A program made the position numbers and the translations under genes. This document shows positions 47,719 through 55,960 of a stretch of DNA of 64,000 nucleotides, in pieces (positions within the stretch are counted from its first letter, which is position 1; each line of letters begins with the position of its first letter). This DNA is from Thermoanaerobacter ethanolicus JW 200 (lineage in GTDB: Bacteria > Bacillota > Thermoanaerobacteria > Thermoanaerobacterales > Thermoanaerobacteraceae). Under the pieces are notes generated by a model that had not been told where the DNA came from, made no database searches, and saw only the letters and a program-made list of their open reading frames with translations. The DNA lies in contig NZ_CP033580.1 in NCBI RefSeq assembly GCF_003722315.1, positions 1,425,001-1,489,000 of the forward strand. Direction: 5' to 3'.

Positions 47719-48939
47719 TTACTCCTTTTTTAATATGACATAAAATACCCTTATCAGTTTGTTACACAATACTATTAGTGATTGCTTCTTTTTTAGCGGG
47801 TTTTGCGCTCTGGTAGTGTAATATTTGTGTAGTTCACGAAACTCTTCGTTTTTTGCAACCAAGGCCATTACTGCATTAAATAGTACTCTCCTCAATCGCT
47901 TCCTCCCTCTTTTACTTATTGTCATTTCTCCTTTATGTTTACCAGAGCTATTCTCTACTAGGTTTAATCCTCCTAGTTTTTGTATCTGTTTTGGATGTTC
48001 ATATTTCTCAATATCTCCTACTTCTGCAATAAAACCTGCTACTGTATTTACTCCTATCCCTTTGATTTCTAGTAGTTCTTTAACCCCTGGTATCTCAACT
48101 ATTAATTCTTCTATCTTCTTCTCTATTTCTTCAATTTGTTTTTTGAGAAATTCGTATTGTTCAATGAGAGTCTTTATCTCGTATTCCGCCATCTTTATGC
48201 CCTGCTTCTTCCCTATGCTCTCCTTAGCAGTTTCTATCAGCTTTATAGCCCTTTTTTCTCCTACCCCTCTTTGTACTTCTTTCTTCCATATCGATATTAT
48301 TTCTTCAGCACTCTTTTTTGCTATCTTCTCAGGCGTTGGAAATTCTCTTAATGTGATAAGTGCTGCTTTCCCTTCCCAGTCTGAAAATACGGTGTTAAAC
48401 TCCGGAAAGTATATGTCCATCCATCTTGTTATTTGATTTTTTGTCATCCCTATTTGTTTGTTCAACCTGTCTTTTATGTCCATCGCTACCCTTAATTCTG
48501 CATATACTCCTTCAGGTATTGTCGGCTCTACATATCTCCCATCTTTTACTAGCATTGCTATTGTTTTTGGGTCTTTTTTATCGCTTTTTGTGGGAGAATT
48601 GTCATCTAATTCTTTGCTCCTCTTTACATGAAATGGATTAACCAATACTACCTTTATGTTATTGTCTTTAAGGTATTGGGCAAAACATAGCCAATATTGC
48701 CCTGTCGGTTCTATCCCTACTATTAGTTTGTTTTTCTTATGTCTCTCCATCAACTCTTTTGCCCATCTAAAAAATTTTGTCATACCTTCTCTATTGTTTT
48801 CAAATCTTAGGTATTTCCCATATTCTACTCCTCTGTAGTCAAATGCTCTGGCATAATGGCTTTCTTTTGCTATGTCTACTCCCGCAATTAATGTGTCTTC
48901 TGTTACTTGCAAAATCTTTTCATTTTGTGTATACTTCAT
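47719..48939 (-). CDS. IS110-family DEDD transposase
   Basis: This 406-residue protein has the N-terminal RuvC-like DEDD domain (AGVDIAKESHYARAF with the first Asp, VGIEPTGQYW with Glu, SDKKDPKTIAML with the paired Asp residues). The C-terminal transposase_20 domain has GIGVNTVAGFIAEVGD and GLNLVENSSGKHKG, with the catalytic Ser expected there. It acts as an RNA-guided recombinase in characterised IS110 elements. The AGGAGG site lies in a hairpin. Confidence 0.93.
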   Translation of the reverse strand: MKYTQNEKILQVTEDTLIAGVDIAKESHYARAFDYRGVEYGKYLRFENNREGMTKFFRWAKELMERHKKNKLIVGIEPTGQYWLCFAQYLKDNNIKVVLVNPFHVKRSKELDDNSPTKSDKKDPKTIAMLVKDGRYVEPTIPEGVYAELRVAMDIKDRLNKQIGMTKNQITRWMDIYFPEFNTVFSDWEGKAALITLREFPTPEKIAKKSAEEIISIWKKEVQRGVGEKRAIKLIETAKESIGKKQGIKMAEYEIKTLIEQYEFLKKQIEEIEKKIEELIVEIPGVKELLEIKGIGVNTVAGFIAEVGDIEKYEHPKQIQKLGGLNLVENSSGKHKGEMTISKRGRKRLRRVLFNAVMALVAKNEEFRELHKYYTTRAQNPLKKKQSLIVLCNKLIRVFYVILKKE

Positions 48940-48944
48940 TTTAG

Positions 48945-49015
48945 GTACCTCCTGTTTATTTTGATAATTCGAGGTAAGTTCTAGAACTTACACTCTGTAT
49001 TTTATCAGGAGGTAC
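48945..49015 (-). promoter_or_regulatory. Hairpin sequestering the IS110 ribosome site
   Basis: CAGGAGGTAC (ribosome site, complement of 48945-48954) pairs with GTACCTCCTG (complement of 49006-49015). An 18-base perfect palindrome, GTAAGTTCTAGAACTTAC (48974-48991), sits in the loop. Transcripts reading in from outside would hide the ribosome site. Confidence 0.7.
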
Positions 49016-49072
49016 TTATTTTTTCAAAGTTCATTCTTCCTTATTTTTTATTCATTACAGGAATGCTCTTTT

Positions 49073-50389
49073 TTAATCAATGATATCGTTAAAGGATATC
49101 ACTGTGTGTTTAATAAAATCAACTAACTCTTCATTTCTACTTACAGCATTTTTGTTTTGGGTGTATCCTATGGGAATTTTAGCATTATCATGAAAATTTA
49201 CCTTATACGCTTCCCCCACTTTTTTGCCTTCATGAAAAAGTAGAAGAGGTGTATTATCCTTAAGCCACTGCGGGTCATATCTGACTTCTAAGCGCATACC
49301 TTTAAACTTTTCTTCTGTTTCATAAAGTATATTTTCCACTTTAAGTGTAGCATCTTTGTTTACTTTACGATTTACTCTTATGAGAAAACATTCATTCAAC
49401 ATATCTATGTCTTTACACATATTTACCCTTGATATTTGAGACATGAAAAAATCTAAAGGACTCATGCCAATACTGCTGTGTTCTTTTCGGTTGTAATCAT
49501 CCTCCAGCCATTTAAAAAACATCATATTGAGCTCATCTATACTCTTTATGGATGTAGGATCTATTGTGCTTAAAAATCTCATTCTCACCGTATGAAAGAA
49601 TCTTTCTATTTTTCCTTTTGAATGAGGTGAAAAGGGCTCAGCATGAATAAGAGATGTACCTAGTGAAGCACAGATATACTCCAATTGAGTGCTTCTATAT
49701 ATCTTTCCATTGTCAGTGTAGAGCATTTTGGGTATTCCCCTTCTTAGCACTGCTTCTTTAAATGAGTCTCTTAAAGCTAAAAAATTCTGGGTATAGTAAA
49801 AGTGAGCATAGGTACACAGCCTGGAAGCATCATCTATATATGCAATAAGGTACGTTTGTCTCTTTGTTTTACCTTCTTTAATATATGGCCCATACATGAC
49901 ATCAGTTTACCACAGTTCATTGATGTATTCATGGGAAAACCTCTTTGTTTTACCCTCTTTTTCTTTATCTAAAGATTTTACAGGAATGTTTTTCAAAAAC
50001 CTATAGAATGTCGAAAGGGATACTTTATCCGGTGATATTATTCCTTCTCCTATCAATGTCTCATAAAGAAGTTTGTTTGGCATTTCAGGATGTTCAAGCT
50101 TCTTTTGCTTTATTCTCTCTGAAAGTTCAAAGTCTATCTTTCTGTATTTGCCTCTGTCACTTCGATAACCCGGCTTTAACGCTTCTATACCGCCTCTTAA
50201 ATACTGATATAGCCACCCTCTAAGTGTCTTGGGAGTATATCTTCTCATTCCAAGATAAGGTATCTCAATAGGTTTATCGGAAAGAGCATCAAAATATTCT
50301 TTCTGATTTTTTACCTGTCCGTTTAACACCGGACTTATCAGTGAAAATCTCTTTAATGCTATAGCTTCTCTCGCTTTTTCATCAAGCAT
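49073..50389 (-). pseudogene. Mu/TnsB-type transposase with in-frame stop
   Basis: A 439-codon frame carries a helix-turn-helix N-terminus (TPKTLRGWLYQYLRGGIEALKPGYRSDRGK, split), a DDE integrase core and a Mu-type C-terminal barrel (LRLEVRYDPQWL...). The frame is broken by one TAA (49907-49909) in ELW-stop-TDVMYGPY. The first catalytic Asp is in TDVM just after the stop, the second in YTDNGKIYRS and the Glu in SKGKIERFF. A CAA to TAA change would explain it. Neither half alone holds the full active site. Confidence 0.85.
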
Positions 50390-50525
50390 TTATATGTTCC
50401 CCCTTCACTTTTTTGATTTCTTAATCGTAATTTTAGCTCATACCTGGGGGACATTAAAGGAAAAAGTTATGTTGCTAAGAAAAAATCAAAATTTTTATTT
50501 AAATCTTTCAGGTTTAATGCTAAAA

Positions 50526-51107
50526 TTATGTGAGAGAGGCCAGAAATGATTTTTGGCAATGAGCATAAAACCGTTGGGAGAAGAGTGGTACAATGCTTAT
50601 TATGTCCAAAATCTCTCTGGCCCTCTCTCTTTGTGAGTCAGTCTTAGATAACTTTATGTAAGGGTTTATTTGCCTTAATCCGTATATGATAAAACTTAAA
50701 TTATTCATTATCCTTTTGGTGTAAAAATATATATGCTGTCTTGAAAATAGTATGGTAGGGAAGTTTCTTTTTAAGTCACTTATGAAAGAACTGAGAGTTT
50801 TTTCTCTGAGAAGTGTCTCTTTTAAAGACTTTACAATCATATTGAAAGAATACTGAAAATGAGGAATACAGAAATCAGGAAGGTAGGAAAGAGTCCTTTT
50901 GCACACAGGGCATATATATCTTCTTATGGCTATTTTTACACAGTTAAGTCCGTCTAAATAATAGCGGTAATAAAACCCGTGCTTTTTTAGTTTTACTCTA
51001 CACTTGCAATCGGGATAAGGACATCTATCTGGTGGGGCAGGGAAATTGTAATCTTTACCTTTATGTAAATATTCTTCAATGTTATCAACATGGAAAACTA
51101 TTTGCAT
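50526..51107 (-). CDS. DUF6431-like zinc-ribbon protein of the transposon
   Basis: This 193-residue protein starts MQIVFHVDNIEEY and carries two cysteine pairs (CPYPDCKC and CPVCKRTLSYLP) that look like a zinc ribbon, followed by helices suggestive of DNA binding. It resembles the DUF6431 family, found beside integrase-type transposases and ATPases. It may bind ends or targets, in the place TniQ takes in other Tn7-like elements; this is inference. The ATG at 51107 follows GGAGAGG. Confidence 0.7.
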   Translation of the reverse strand: MQIVFHVDNIEEYLHKGKDYNFPAPPDRCPYPDCKCRVKLKKHGFYYRYYLDGLNCVKIAIRRYICPVCKRTLSYLPDFCIPHFQYSFNMIVKSLKETLLREKTLSSFISDLKRNFPTILFSRQHIYFYTKRIMNNLSFIIYGLRQINPYIKLSKTDSQRERAREILDIISIVPLFSQRFYAHCQKSFLASLT

Positions 51108-51130
51108 AAGTAACCTCTCCAATTAAAACT

Positions 51131-51176
51131 AATGCTAAAGGAATCTGAAAAAAATTTATCAAATTCCTTTAGCATT
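51131..51176 (-). terminator. Hairpin at transposon right end
   Basis: AATGCTAAAGGAAT (51131-51144) and its perfect complement (51163-51176) lie just upstream of the DUF6431-like gene. It may stop transcription entering the transposon from outside. Confidence 0.5.
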
Positions 51177-51253
51177 AATTTTATCACAAGATTATTTAAT
51201 CTGAAAAATTTTATCGGTTTTGGGCTGAATTAATTTGAGAAATGACAAAATAT

Positions 51254-51969
51254 CAACAGAAGAAGGGACACCCCAAGGAGGGCCATTAAGTCCCCTATTA
51301 GCAAACATAATGTTGGACGAACTAGACAAAGAACTTGAGAAACGAGGGCATAAATTCTGCCGATATGCAGATGACTGCAACATATATGTAAAAAGCAGGT
51401 CGGCAGGAAACAGAGTAATGAAGAGCATAAAGAAATTCATAGAAAGCAAATTAAAACTAAAAGTCAACGAAGCAAAAAGTGCTGTAGATAGACCATGGAG
51501 AAGAAAATTTCTTGGATTTTCATTCTATACAAAAGAAAACGAAGTAAGAATAAGAATCCATGAAAAATCCATCAAAAGGTTTAAGGAAAAAGTAAGAGAA
51601 ATAACCAATCGGAACAAGGGAATAAGCATGGAAAACAGAATAAAAAGACTAAATCAAATAACAACAGGATGGGTCAACTATTTTGGATTAGCAGACGCGA
51701 AAAGCATAATGAAAACCCTTGACGAATGGATAAGGCGAAGACTAAGGGCATGTATATGGAAACAATGGAAGAAGATAAAAACGAAGCATGATAACTTAGT
51801 AAAACTAGGAGTAGAAGAACAAAAAGCCTGGGAATACGCCAATACAAGGAAAGGCTACTGGAGAATATCCAATAGCCCAATCCTAAATAAGACTCTTACA
51901 AATAAATACTTTGAAAGCATAGGTTATAAGAGTTTATCCCAAAGATATCTAATTGTACACAATTCCTAA
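51254..51969 (+). pseudogene. ltrA: Intron maturase, 3' fragment (copy 3)
   Basis: This is the remainder of the maturase from STEEGTPQGGPLS through YADD and the thumb/maturase region to the normal stop. One silent difference (TCG for TCT) separates it from copy 1. It has no start signal of its own and lacks the fingers domain. Confidence 0.9.
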
Positions 51970-52074
51970 TGAACCGCCGTATACCGAACGGTACGTACGG
52001 TGGTGTGAGAGGACGCTGAATAAAATAATTATTCAGCTCCTACTCGATTACTTTAATGAGGGCTCATGGTAAGC

Positions 52075-52104
52075 TTGTGCAATTTACCTCTTTTGATGTA
52101 TAAT
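52075..52104 (+). promoter_or_regulatory. Possible promoter of nadD operon
   Basis: TTGTGC at 52075 and TATAAT at 52099-52104 are 18 bases apart; a second TATAAT lies at 52106. Confidence 0.4.
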
Positions 52105-52142
52105 GTATAATATAAAAGAAATATAAATTGGGGGATAGTAAC

Positions 52143-52778
52143 TTGGAAAGGGAGCTTAGACTTGGGATAATGGGAGGCACTTTTGACCCTATTCATTATG
52201 GCCATTTAGTTACTGCTGAAGCGGTAAGGTCTGAATTTAAATTGGACAAAGTGATTTTTGTTCCAGCAGGTAACCCGCCTCATAAAGTAAAGCGAAAGGT
52301 GACAGATAAAAAACATCGTTATTTAATGACTATACTTGCTACAATAACTAATCCTTTTTTTGAGGTATCGACGATTGAAATTGACAGAGAAGGGTATACT
52401 TATACTATTGATACTATCAAAGAGTTTAAAAAAATTTATGGGGAAAGTACGCAACTTTATTTTATAACAGGAGCAGATGCTGTTTTAGAAATTTTGACTT
52501 GGAAAAGCGCGGATGAGCTTCTGAAAATGTGTAATTTTGTTGCTGCAACTAGGCCAGGAGTTGAAGGTAGTAAAATAGATGAAGAATTAAAAAAAATTAG
52601 AAAACTTTATGGAAATGTCATTTACAAAGTGACTGTTCCCTCTTTGGCTATCTCCTCAACTGATATAAGGGAAAGAGTAGCAGGGGGACGACCTATAAAG
52701 TATTTGTTGCCGGAGTCTGTTGAAAGATATATTCAAAAATACGGTTTATACAAAGAGGATGACGAAAATGGGGTATGA
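52143..52778 (+). CDS. nadD: Nicotinate-nucleotide adenylyltransferase
   Basis: This 211-residue protein has [12 protein letters not shown] (nucleotidyltransferase HxGH-type site), VPAGNPPHK and SSTDIRERV. It makes nicotinate adenine dinucleotide in NAD synthesis. The TTG at 52143 follows GGGGGAT at good spacing. It heads nadD-yqeK-LCP-rsfS, a conserved order, and overlaps yqeK by 11 bases. Confidence 0.95.
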   Translation: MERELRLGIMGGTFDPIHYGHLVTAEAVRSEFKLDKVIFVPAGNPPHKVKRKVTDKKHRYLMTILATITNPFFEVSTIEIDREGYTYTIDTIKEFKKIYGESTQLYFITGADAVLEILTWKSADELLKMCNFVAATRPGVEGSKIDEELKKIRKLYGNVIYKVTVPSLAISSTDIRERVAGGRPIKYLLPESVERYIQKYGLYKEDDENGV

Positions 52779-53352
52779 CATAGAATTTTTTAAAAAGAGA
52801 TTAAAAGAGTTATTAGATGAAAAAAGATTTAAACACTCTATTGGAGTAATGGAAACCGCAATGCATCTTGCAATAAAATATGGAGCTGATGTCGAAAAGG
52901 CACAAGTAGCAGGATTATTGCATGATTGCGCTAAAAGCTATTCTGATGATGACCTTTTAAAACTTGCTAAAAAATATAGAATTGAGCTAGATGAGATTTT
53001 AATTCATGCGCCTTTTCTTTTACACGGTCCTATAGGTGCACATTTGGTAGAAGAAATTTTTGGAATAAAAGATCAAGAAATAAAAAGGGCAATTGCTCTT
53101 CATACTACTGGTGATGTCAATATGAGCCTTTTGGATGAAGTAGTATTTCTTGCGGATTATATAGAGCCTAATAGAGATTTTAAAGGAGTAGAGGAATTAA
53201 GGCGATTAGCTGAGGAAAATTTAGACCTTGCTTTGTTAAAGTCTTTTGATAGTACAATTTGTTATGCTTTAGAGAGGGGACTACTTCTTTATGAGAAAAC
53301 AGTAAAAGCTCGAAATCATATTCTTTTGAAACTTGGGAGTGGAGGTAAATGA
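52768..53352 (+). CDS. yqeK: HD-domain diadenosine tetraphosphatase YqeK
   Basis: This 194-residue protein has an HD domain: [40 protein letters not shown] and [10 protein letters not shown]. YqeK hydrolyses Ap4A symmetrically. The ATG at 52768 follows AAAGAGGA; an earlier ATG at 52759 lies too close to that site. It overlaps nadD and the next gene. Confidence 0.93.
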   Translation: MGYDIEFFKKRLKELLDEKRFKHSIGVMETAMHLAIKYGADVEKAQVAGLLHDCAKSYSDDDLLKLAKKYRIELDEILIHAPFLLHGPIGAHLVEEIFGIKDQEIKRAIALHTTGDVNMSLLDEVVFLADYIEPNRDFKGVEELRRLAEENLDLALLKSFDSTICYALERGLLLYEKTVKARNHILLKLGSGGK

Positions 53353-54536
53353 AAAAATTTATAAAGATTGTATCAATGTTATTGTTGCTGAGTTTATTAT
53401 CTGTAGGAGTAGGAGGATATATCTATTTAAAGTCTTTGAACCCCTTAGATGTTTCTTTGATGAATAAAAATAGTGAAAACAAAAATTCAGAGGCAATTCA
53501 GAAAATAAATATATTGGTTTTGGGAGTTGATGAAACATCGCCAACAGATCCAAGGCGTTCTGATACTATGATATTATTATCTTATAATCCTAAAACTAAC
53601 AAAGCTTATATTTTATCTATTCCCAGAGATACAATGATTAAACTTGACAAATATGGGACACAAAAGATAAATGCTGCCTATCCCATAGGTGGACCTCAAC
53701 TGGCGATGGATATGGTGTCACAGCTTATTGGAGAGCCCGTTGATTATTATGTAAAGATTGGATATGAAGGTTTTAAACAATTAGTAGACGATTTAGGCGG
53801 AGTAGAGATGAACGTACCGATGGACATGAATTATGATGACAATGCAGGGAATCTTCATATTCATTTAAAAAAAGGTGTTCAACTTTTGGATGGAGAGAAG
53901 GCTTTACAGTTGGTGAGATTTAGACATGGGTATGCAGAACAGGATTTAGAAAGGGTCAAAGTCCAAAGGGAATTTTTATTAGCGATGTTTCAAAAAGCTA
54001 AAGACCCTAGTACTTTGTTAAAAATTCATCGTATATTAAAAACCATAAATCAATACGTAGAAACAAACATACCACCTACTACTATGTTAAAGTATGCAGA
54101 TTATCTTTTAAAACTTGACAAAGACAATATAAAAACAGCTACTGTGCCTGGTACTCCTCAGTACATTGATGGGGTTGCTTATTATATCACAGATCCACAA
54201 GAAGTATTACAATTTATGGATAATTTAAATGATGAAAGAGATGATACTGCTATCGCAGCTAATAAAAAAGACATAAAAATAGAAGTTTTAAATGGCGGTG
54301 GTATACCAGGAGCTGCTACAAAGACTGCTGATTTGTTAAAACAACAAGGGTATGATGTAGTGAAGATAGGAAATGTAATAGGTACCACTTACAACACTAC
54401 TCAGATAATCAATAGGACTGATGATAAAAAAATAGTAGAAGATCTGAAGAAAATTTTAAAAAACGCTATTGTAGTGGAAGATACGAATGGAGACAGTAAT
54501 GTTGATATAACTATAATTTTAGGGAAAAACATATAA
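53349..54536 (+). CDS. LytR-CpsA-Psr family glycopolymer transferase
   Basis: This 395-residue protein has one N-terminal membrane segment, then an LCP domain (NILVLGVDETSPTDPRRSDTM split over the motif, LSIPRDTMIKL, INAAYPIGGPQLAM, LVRFRHGYAEQDLERVKVQREFL). A LytR_C domain follows (IKIEVLNGGGIPGAATKTADLL). It should attach anionic polymers to peptidoglycan. It starts four bases inside yqeK (ATGA). Confidence 0.94.
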   Translation: MKKFIKIVSMLLLLSLLSVGVGGYIYLKSLNPLDVSLMNKNSENKNSEAIQKINILVLGVDETSPTDPRRSDTMILLSYNPKTNKAYILSIPRDTMIKLDKYGTQKINAAYPIGGPQLAMDMVSQLIGEPVDYYVKIGYEGFKQLVDDLGGVEMNVPMDMNYDDNAGNLHIHLKKGVQLLDGEKALQLVRFRHGYAEQDLERVKVQREFLLAMFQKAKDPSTLLKIHRILKTINQYVETNIPPTTMLKYADYLLKLDKDNIKTATVPGTPQYIDGVAYYITDPQEVLQFMDNLNDERDDTAIAANKKDIKIEVLNGGGIPGAATKTADLLKQQGYDVVKIGNVIGTTYNTTQIINRTDDKKIVEDLKKILKNAIVVEDTNGDSNVDITIILGKNI

Positions 54537-54552
54537 AATGGAGGGTGATTTA

Positions 54553-54906
54553 GTGATAGACGGAAAAGATAAGGTGTCTAAAATTTATAAAGTTTTAGAA
54601 GACAAAAAAGCTTATGATATAAAGATCTTGTATATAGGAGATTTAACGATTGTCGCAGATTATTTTGTTATTGCCACTGGCAGTTCGGATACTCACGTCA
54701 AAGCATTGACAGACGAAATTGAAAAAAAACTTATGGAAGACGGCGTTTTTGTTGATCATATTGAGGGTTACAATTGGGGCAAGTGGATTTTGATGGATTA
54801 TGGAGATGTAATAGTTCACATATTTCAACAACCCGAAAGGGAATTTTATAATTTAGAAAGATTGTGGGCAGATGCAAAGGAAATAGTGCTTGACAACCGC
54901 ATTTAA
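54553..54906 (+). CDS. rsfS: Ribosomal silencing factor RsfS
   Basis: This 117-residue protein has DIKILYIGDLTIVADYFVIATGSSDTHVKAL and GYNWGKWILMDYGDVIVHIF, the RsfS (Iojap/YbeB) core. It binds L14 and blocks subunit joining under starvation. The GTG at 54553 follows GGAGGGTG; the ATG at 54538 lacks a ribosome site. Confidence 0.95.
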   Translation: MIDGKDKVSKIYKVLEDKKAYDIKILYIGDLTIVADYFVIATGSSDTHVKALTDEIEKKLMEDGVFVDHIEGYNWGKWILMDYGDVIVHIFQQPEREFYNLERLWADAKEIVLDNRI

Positions 54907-54918
54907 GGTATGTATAAT
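54890..54918 (+). promoter_or_regulatory. Consensus promoter of YheO-like regulator
   Basis: TTGACA at 54890-54895 and TATAAT at 54913-54918 are exactly 17 bases apart, overlapping the end of rsfS. The leader to the next gene is about 90 bases with no obvious structure. Confidence 0.85.
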
Positions 54919-55014
54919 AACGTTAATAAATTTTTAATGCTGTTATCTCTTGTGTCATTTTTTACTCTCTACCGCATATATTTAATATTGTATGATTAGG
55001 GGGATTCAAAGCCA

Positions 55015-55665
55015 ATGGGAACACATCCTATCTTAAAAAGCATGATCCCAGTACTAGAAGGTATAGCTAATACATTTGGCAAAAATTGCGAAGTGGCATT
55101 ACATGACTTTTCTTCCCCACAAAATCCTATCATTGCGATCATAAATCCCCATGTTACGGGAAGAGAAGTGGGGGCTCCATTGCCTGAGGCTATATTAAAA
55201 GTATTGAAATCAGATAATATTGAGAATTTAATAAATTATAAAAACAAGAGCAATGATGGAAAAATTTTGAAGTCGTCCGCGATTTTTATAAAAGATGAAA
55301 ATGGCAAGCCCATTGGGTGCCTTACAATTAATATCGATATTTCAGAATTTATTATGGTGAAAAATACCTTATCAGAATTCTGTGAAGTAGCTGATACTAC
55401 AGAAGAAAATAGAGAAAGTTATACGGGCAGTGTAAGTGATGTTTTGGAAAGCATTGTGAATACTACATTAGAGAATTATGGTAAACCTGTAAATTTTATG
55501 ACAAAAGAAGAAAAGGTTCAGATAGTGAAAATGTTAGATGCAAAAGGGACTTTCTTAATAAGGGGCGCTGTGGATTACGTAGCAAAAATACTCTGTGTTT
55601 CCAGATATACTATATATAATTATTTGGATGAAATAAGGGTAGGAGAGGATTTTGGTAAATATTAG
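55015..55665 (+). CDS. YheO/DauR-like transcription regulator
   Basis: This 216-residue protein has a YheO-type PAS-like domain (EVALHDFSSPQNPIIAIINPHVTGREVG, split; IGCLTINIDISEF) and a C-terminal helix-turn-helix (FLIRGAVDYVAKILCVSRYTIYNYLDEI, split). DauR, a relative, controls D-arginine use in Pseudomonas; the ligand here is unknown. It precedes the riboswitch-controlled operon and might regulate it. GGGGG precedes the ATG. Confidence 0.87.
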   Translation: MGTHPILKSMIPVLEGIANTFGKNCEVALHDFSSPQNPIIAIINPHVTGREVGAPLPEAILKVLKSDNIENLINYKNKSNDGKILKSSAIFIKDENGKPIGCLTINIDISEFIMVKNTLSEFCEVADTTEENRESYTGSVSDVLESIVNTTLENYGKPVNFMTKEEKVQIVKMLDAKGTFLIRGAVDYVAKILCVSRYTIYNYLDEIRVGEDFGKY

Positions 55666-55675
55666 TCTGTTTTCC

Positions 55676-55704
55676 TTTACAAATATTAGATTTTATGATA
55701 TAAT
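55676..55704 (+). promoter_or_regulatory. Promoter of second c-di-AMP riboswitch operon
   Basis: TTTACA at 55676-55681 and TATAAT at 55699-55704 are 17 bases apart, and TG at 55696 makes an extended -10. Confidence 0.75.
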
Positions 55705-55735
55705 AAAAATAAATTGAAAATTAAATAAAATGCTA

Positions 55736-55847
55736 AACGCTGAATTCGTAAAGAAGCGGGGGAACCACTTTCTGGGGTGAATCCATCTTTTAAAAGATGG
55801 TAGGGTTATCTTTCGACCCGAACCCGTCAGCTAACCTCGTAAGCGTT
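55736..55847 (+). ncRNA. c-di-AMP riboswitch (ydaO/yuaA class), second copy
   Basis: AACGCT at 55736 pairs with AGCGTT at 55842 to close the aptamer. Inside are GGGGGAACCACTTTCTGGGG, TGAATCC, a variable hairpin (ATCTTTTAAAAGAT), GGGTTATCTTTCGACCC and AACCCGTCAGCTAACCTCG, the ydaO signature. A terminator follows at 55905, so c-di-AMP should stop transcription of the two genes downstream. Confidence 0.94.
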
Positions 55848-55867
55848 GAAAGAGGAGGATGATAGCA

Positions 55868-55906
55868 TTGGTGTCTTTTTGGGTTTTTACAGACACCGAA
55901 GGTTAA
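55868..55906 (+). other. Possible 12-codon leader ORF
   Basis: A TTG with AGAGGAGG nine bases upstream opens a frame reading MVSFWVFTDTEG and a TAA, placed between the aptamer and the terminator. An in-frame ATG at 55859 would give 15 codons. A 7-bp GGTGTCT/AGACACC hairpin lies within it. It may be a real leader peptide or a chance ORF. Confidence 0.3.
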
Positions 55907-55940
55907 AGCTATAGATTTCCCTCTATAGCTTTTTCATTTC
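55905..55940 (+). terminator. Riboswitch-controlled intrinsic terminator
   Basis: An 11-bp stem (AAAGCTATAGA with its complement) and a six-base loop precede a T-rich tail, 20 bases before the ribosome site of the next gene. Confidence 0.88.
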
Positions 55941-55960
55941 TTTAAAAGGGGGTAGTAAAA

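Larger units (their letters stand above)
47160..49060 (-). mobile_element. IS110/IS1111-type element (ends approximate)
   Basis: The element consists of a 406-residue IS110 transposase, a short 5' leader with a hairpin, and a long 3' noncoding region of up to 500 bases. It lies between the transposon's transposase and ATPase genes. IS110 elements lack clear terminal repeats and target duplications, so the exact ends cannot be set without an empty-site comparison. Confidence 0.7.
46121..51247 (-). mobile_element. Three-gene Tn7/Tn5053-like transposon with TG-CA ends
   Basis: The ends are TGTCAATTCTCAAATTAA at 46121 and its near complement (TTAATTTGAGAAATGACA) at 51247, flanked by AAATAT direct repeats (46115-46120, 51248-51253). 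Further copies of a TTCTCAAATTA-like motif occur at 46149-46165 and 46193-46206, like transposase-binding repeats. On the minus strand, in order, it encodes a zinc-ribbon DUF6431-like protein, a Mu/TnsB-type transposase (with a nonsense codon) and an AAA ATPase (TnsC/TniB/ExeA-like). No TnsA, TniQ, resolvase or cargo gene is seen. An IS110-type element split it later. Confidence 0.85.
45004..52048 (+). mobile_element. Group IIC intron, copy 3, split by a transposon
   Basis: The intron begins GTGCGCCCGGC at 45004 and ends CTACTCGAT at 52048. It is interrupted after 46120 by a 5.1-kb transposon with a 6-bp target duplication, and resumes at 51254. The two parts sum to 1912 bp, the same as copy 1. 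The break is in the ORF loop of domain IV, so domains I-III (5' part) and V-VI (about 51970-52048) are intact but 6.5 kb apart. Confidence 0.93.

Noticed and set aside
48136-48351. Plus-strand ORFs within 47825-48838
   Set aside because: All lie antisense to the IS110 transposase and lack start signals and recognisable features.
46121-51247. CRISPR-associated transposon
   Set aside because: There is no Cas gene, TniQ or repeat array in the element; the three genes only resemble the core transposition proteins.
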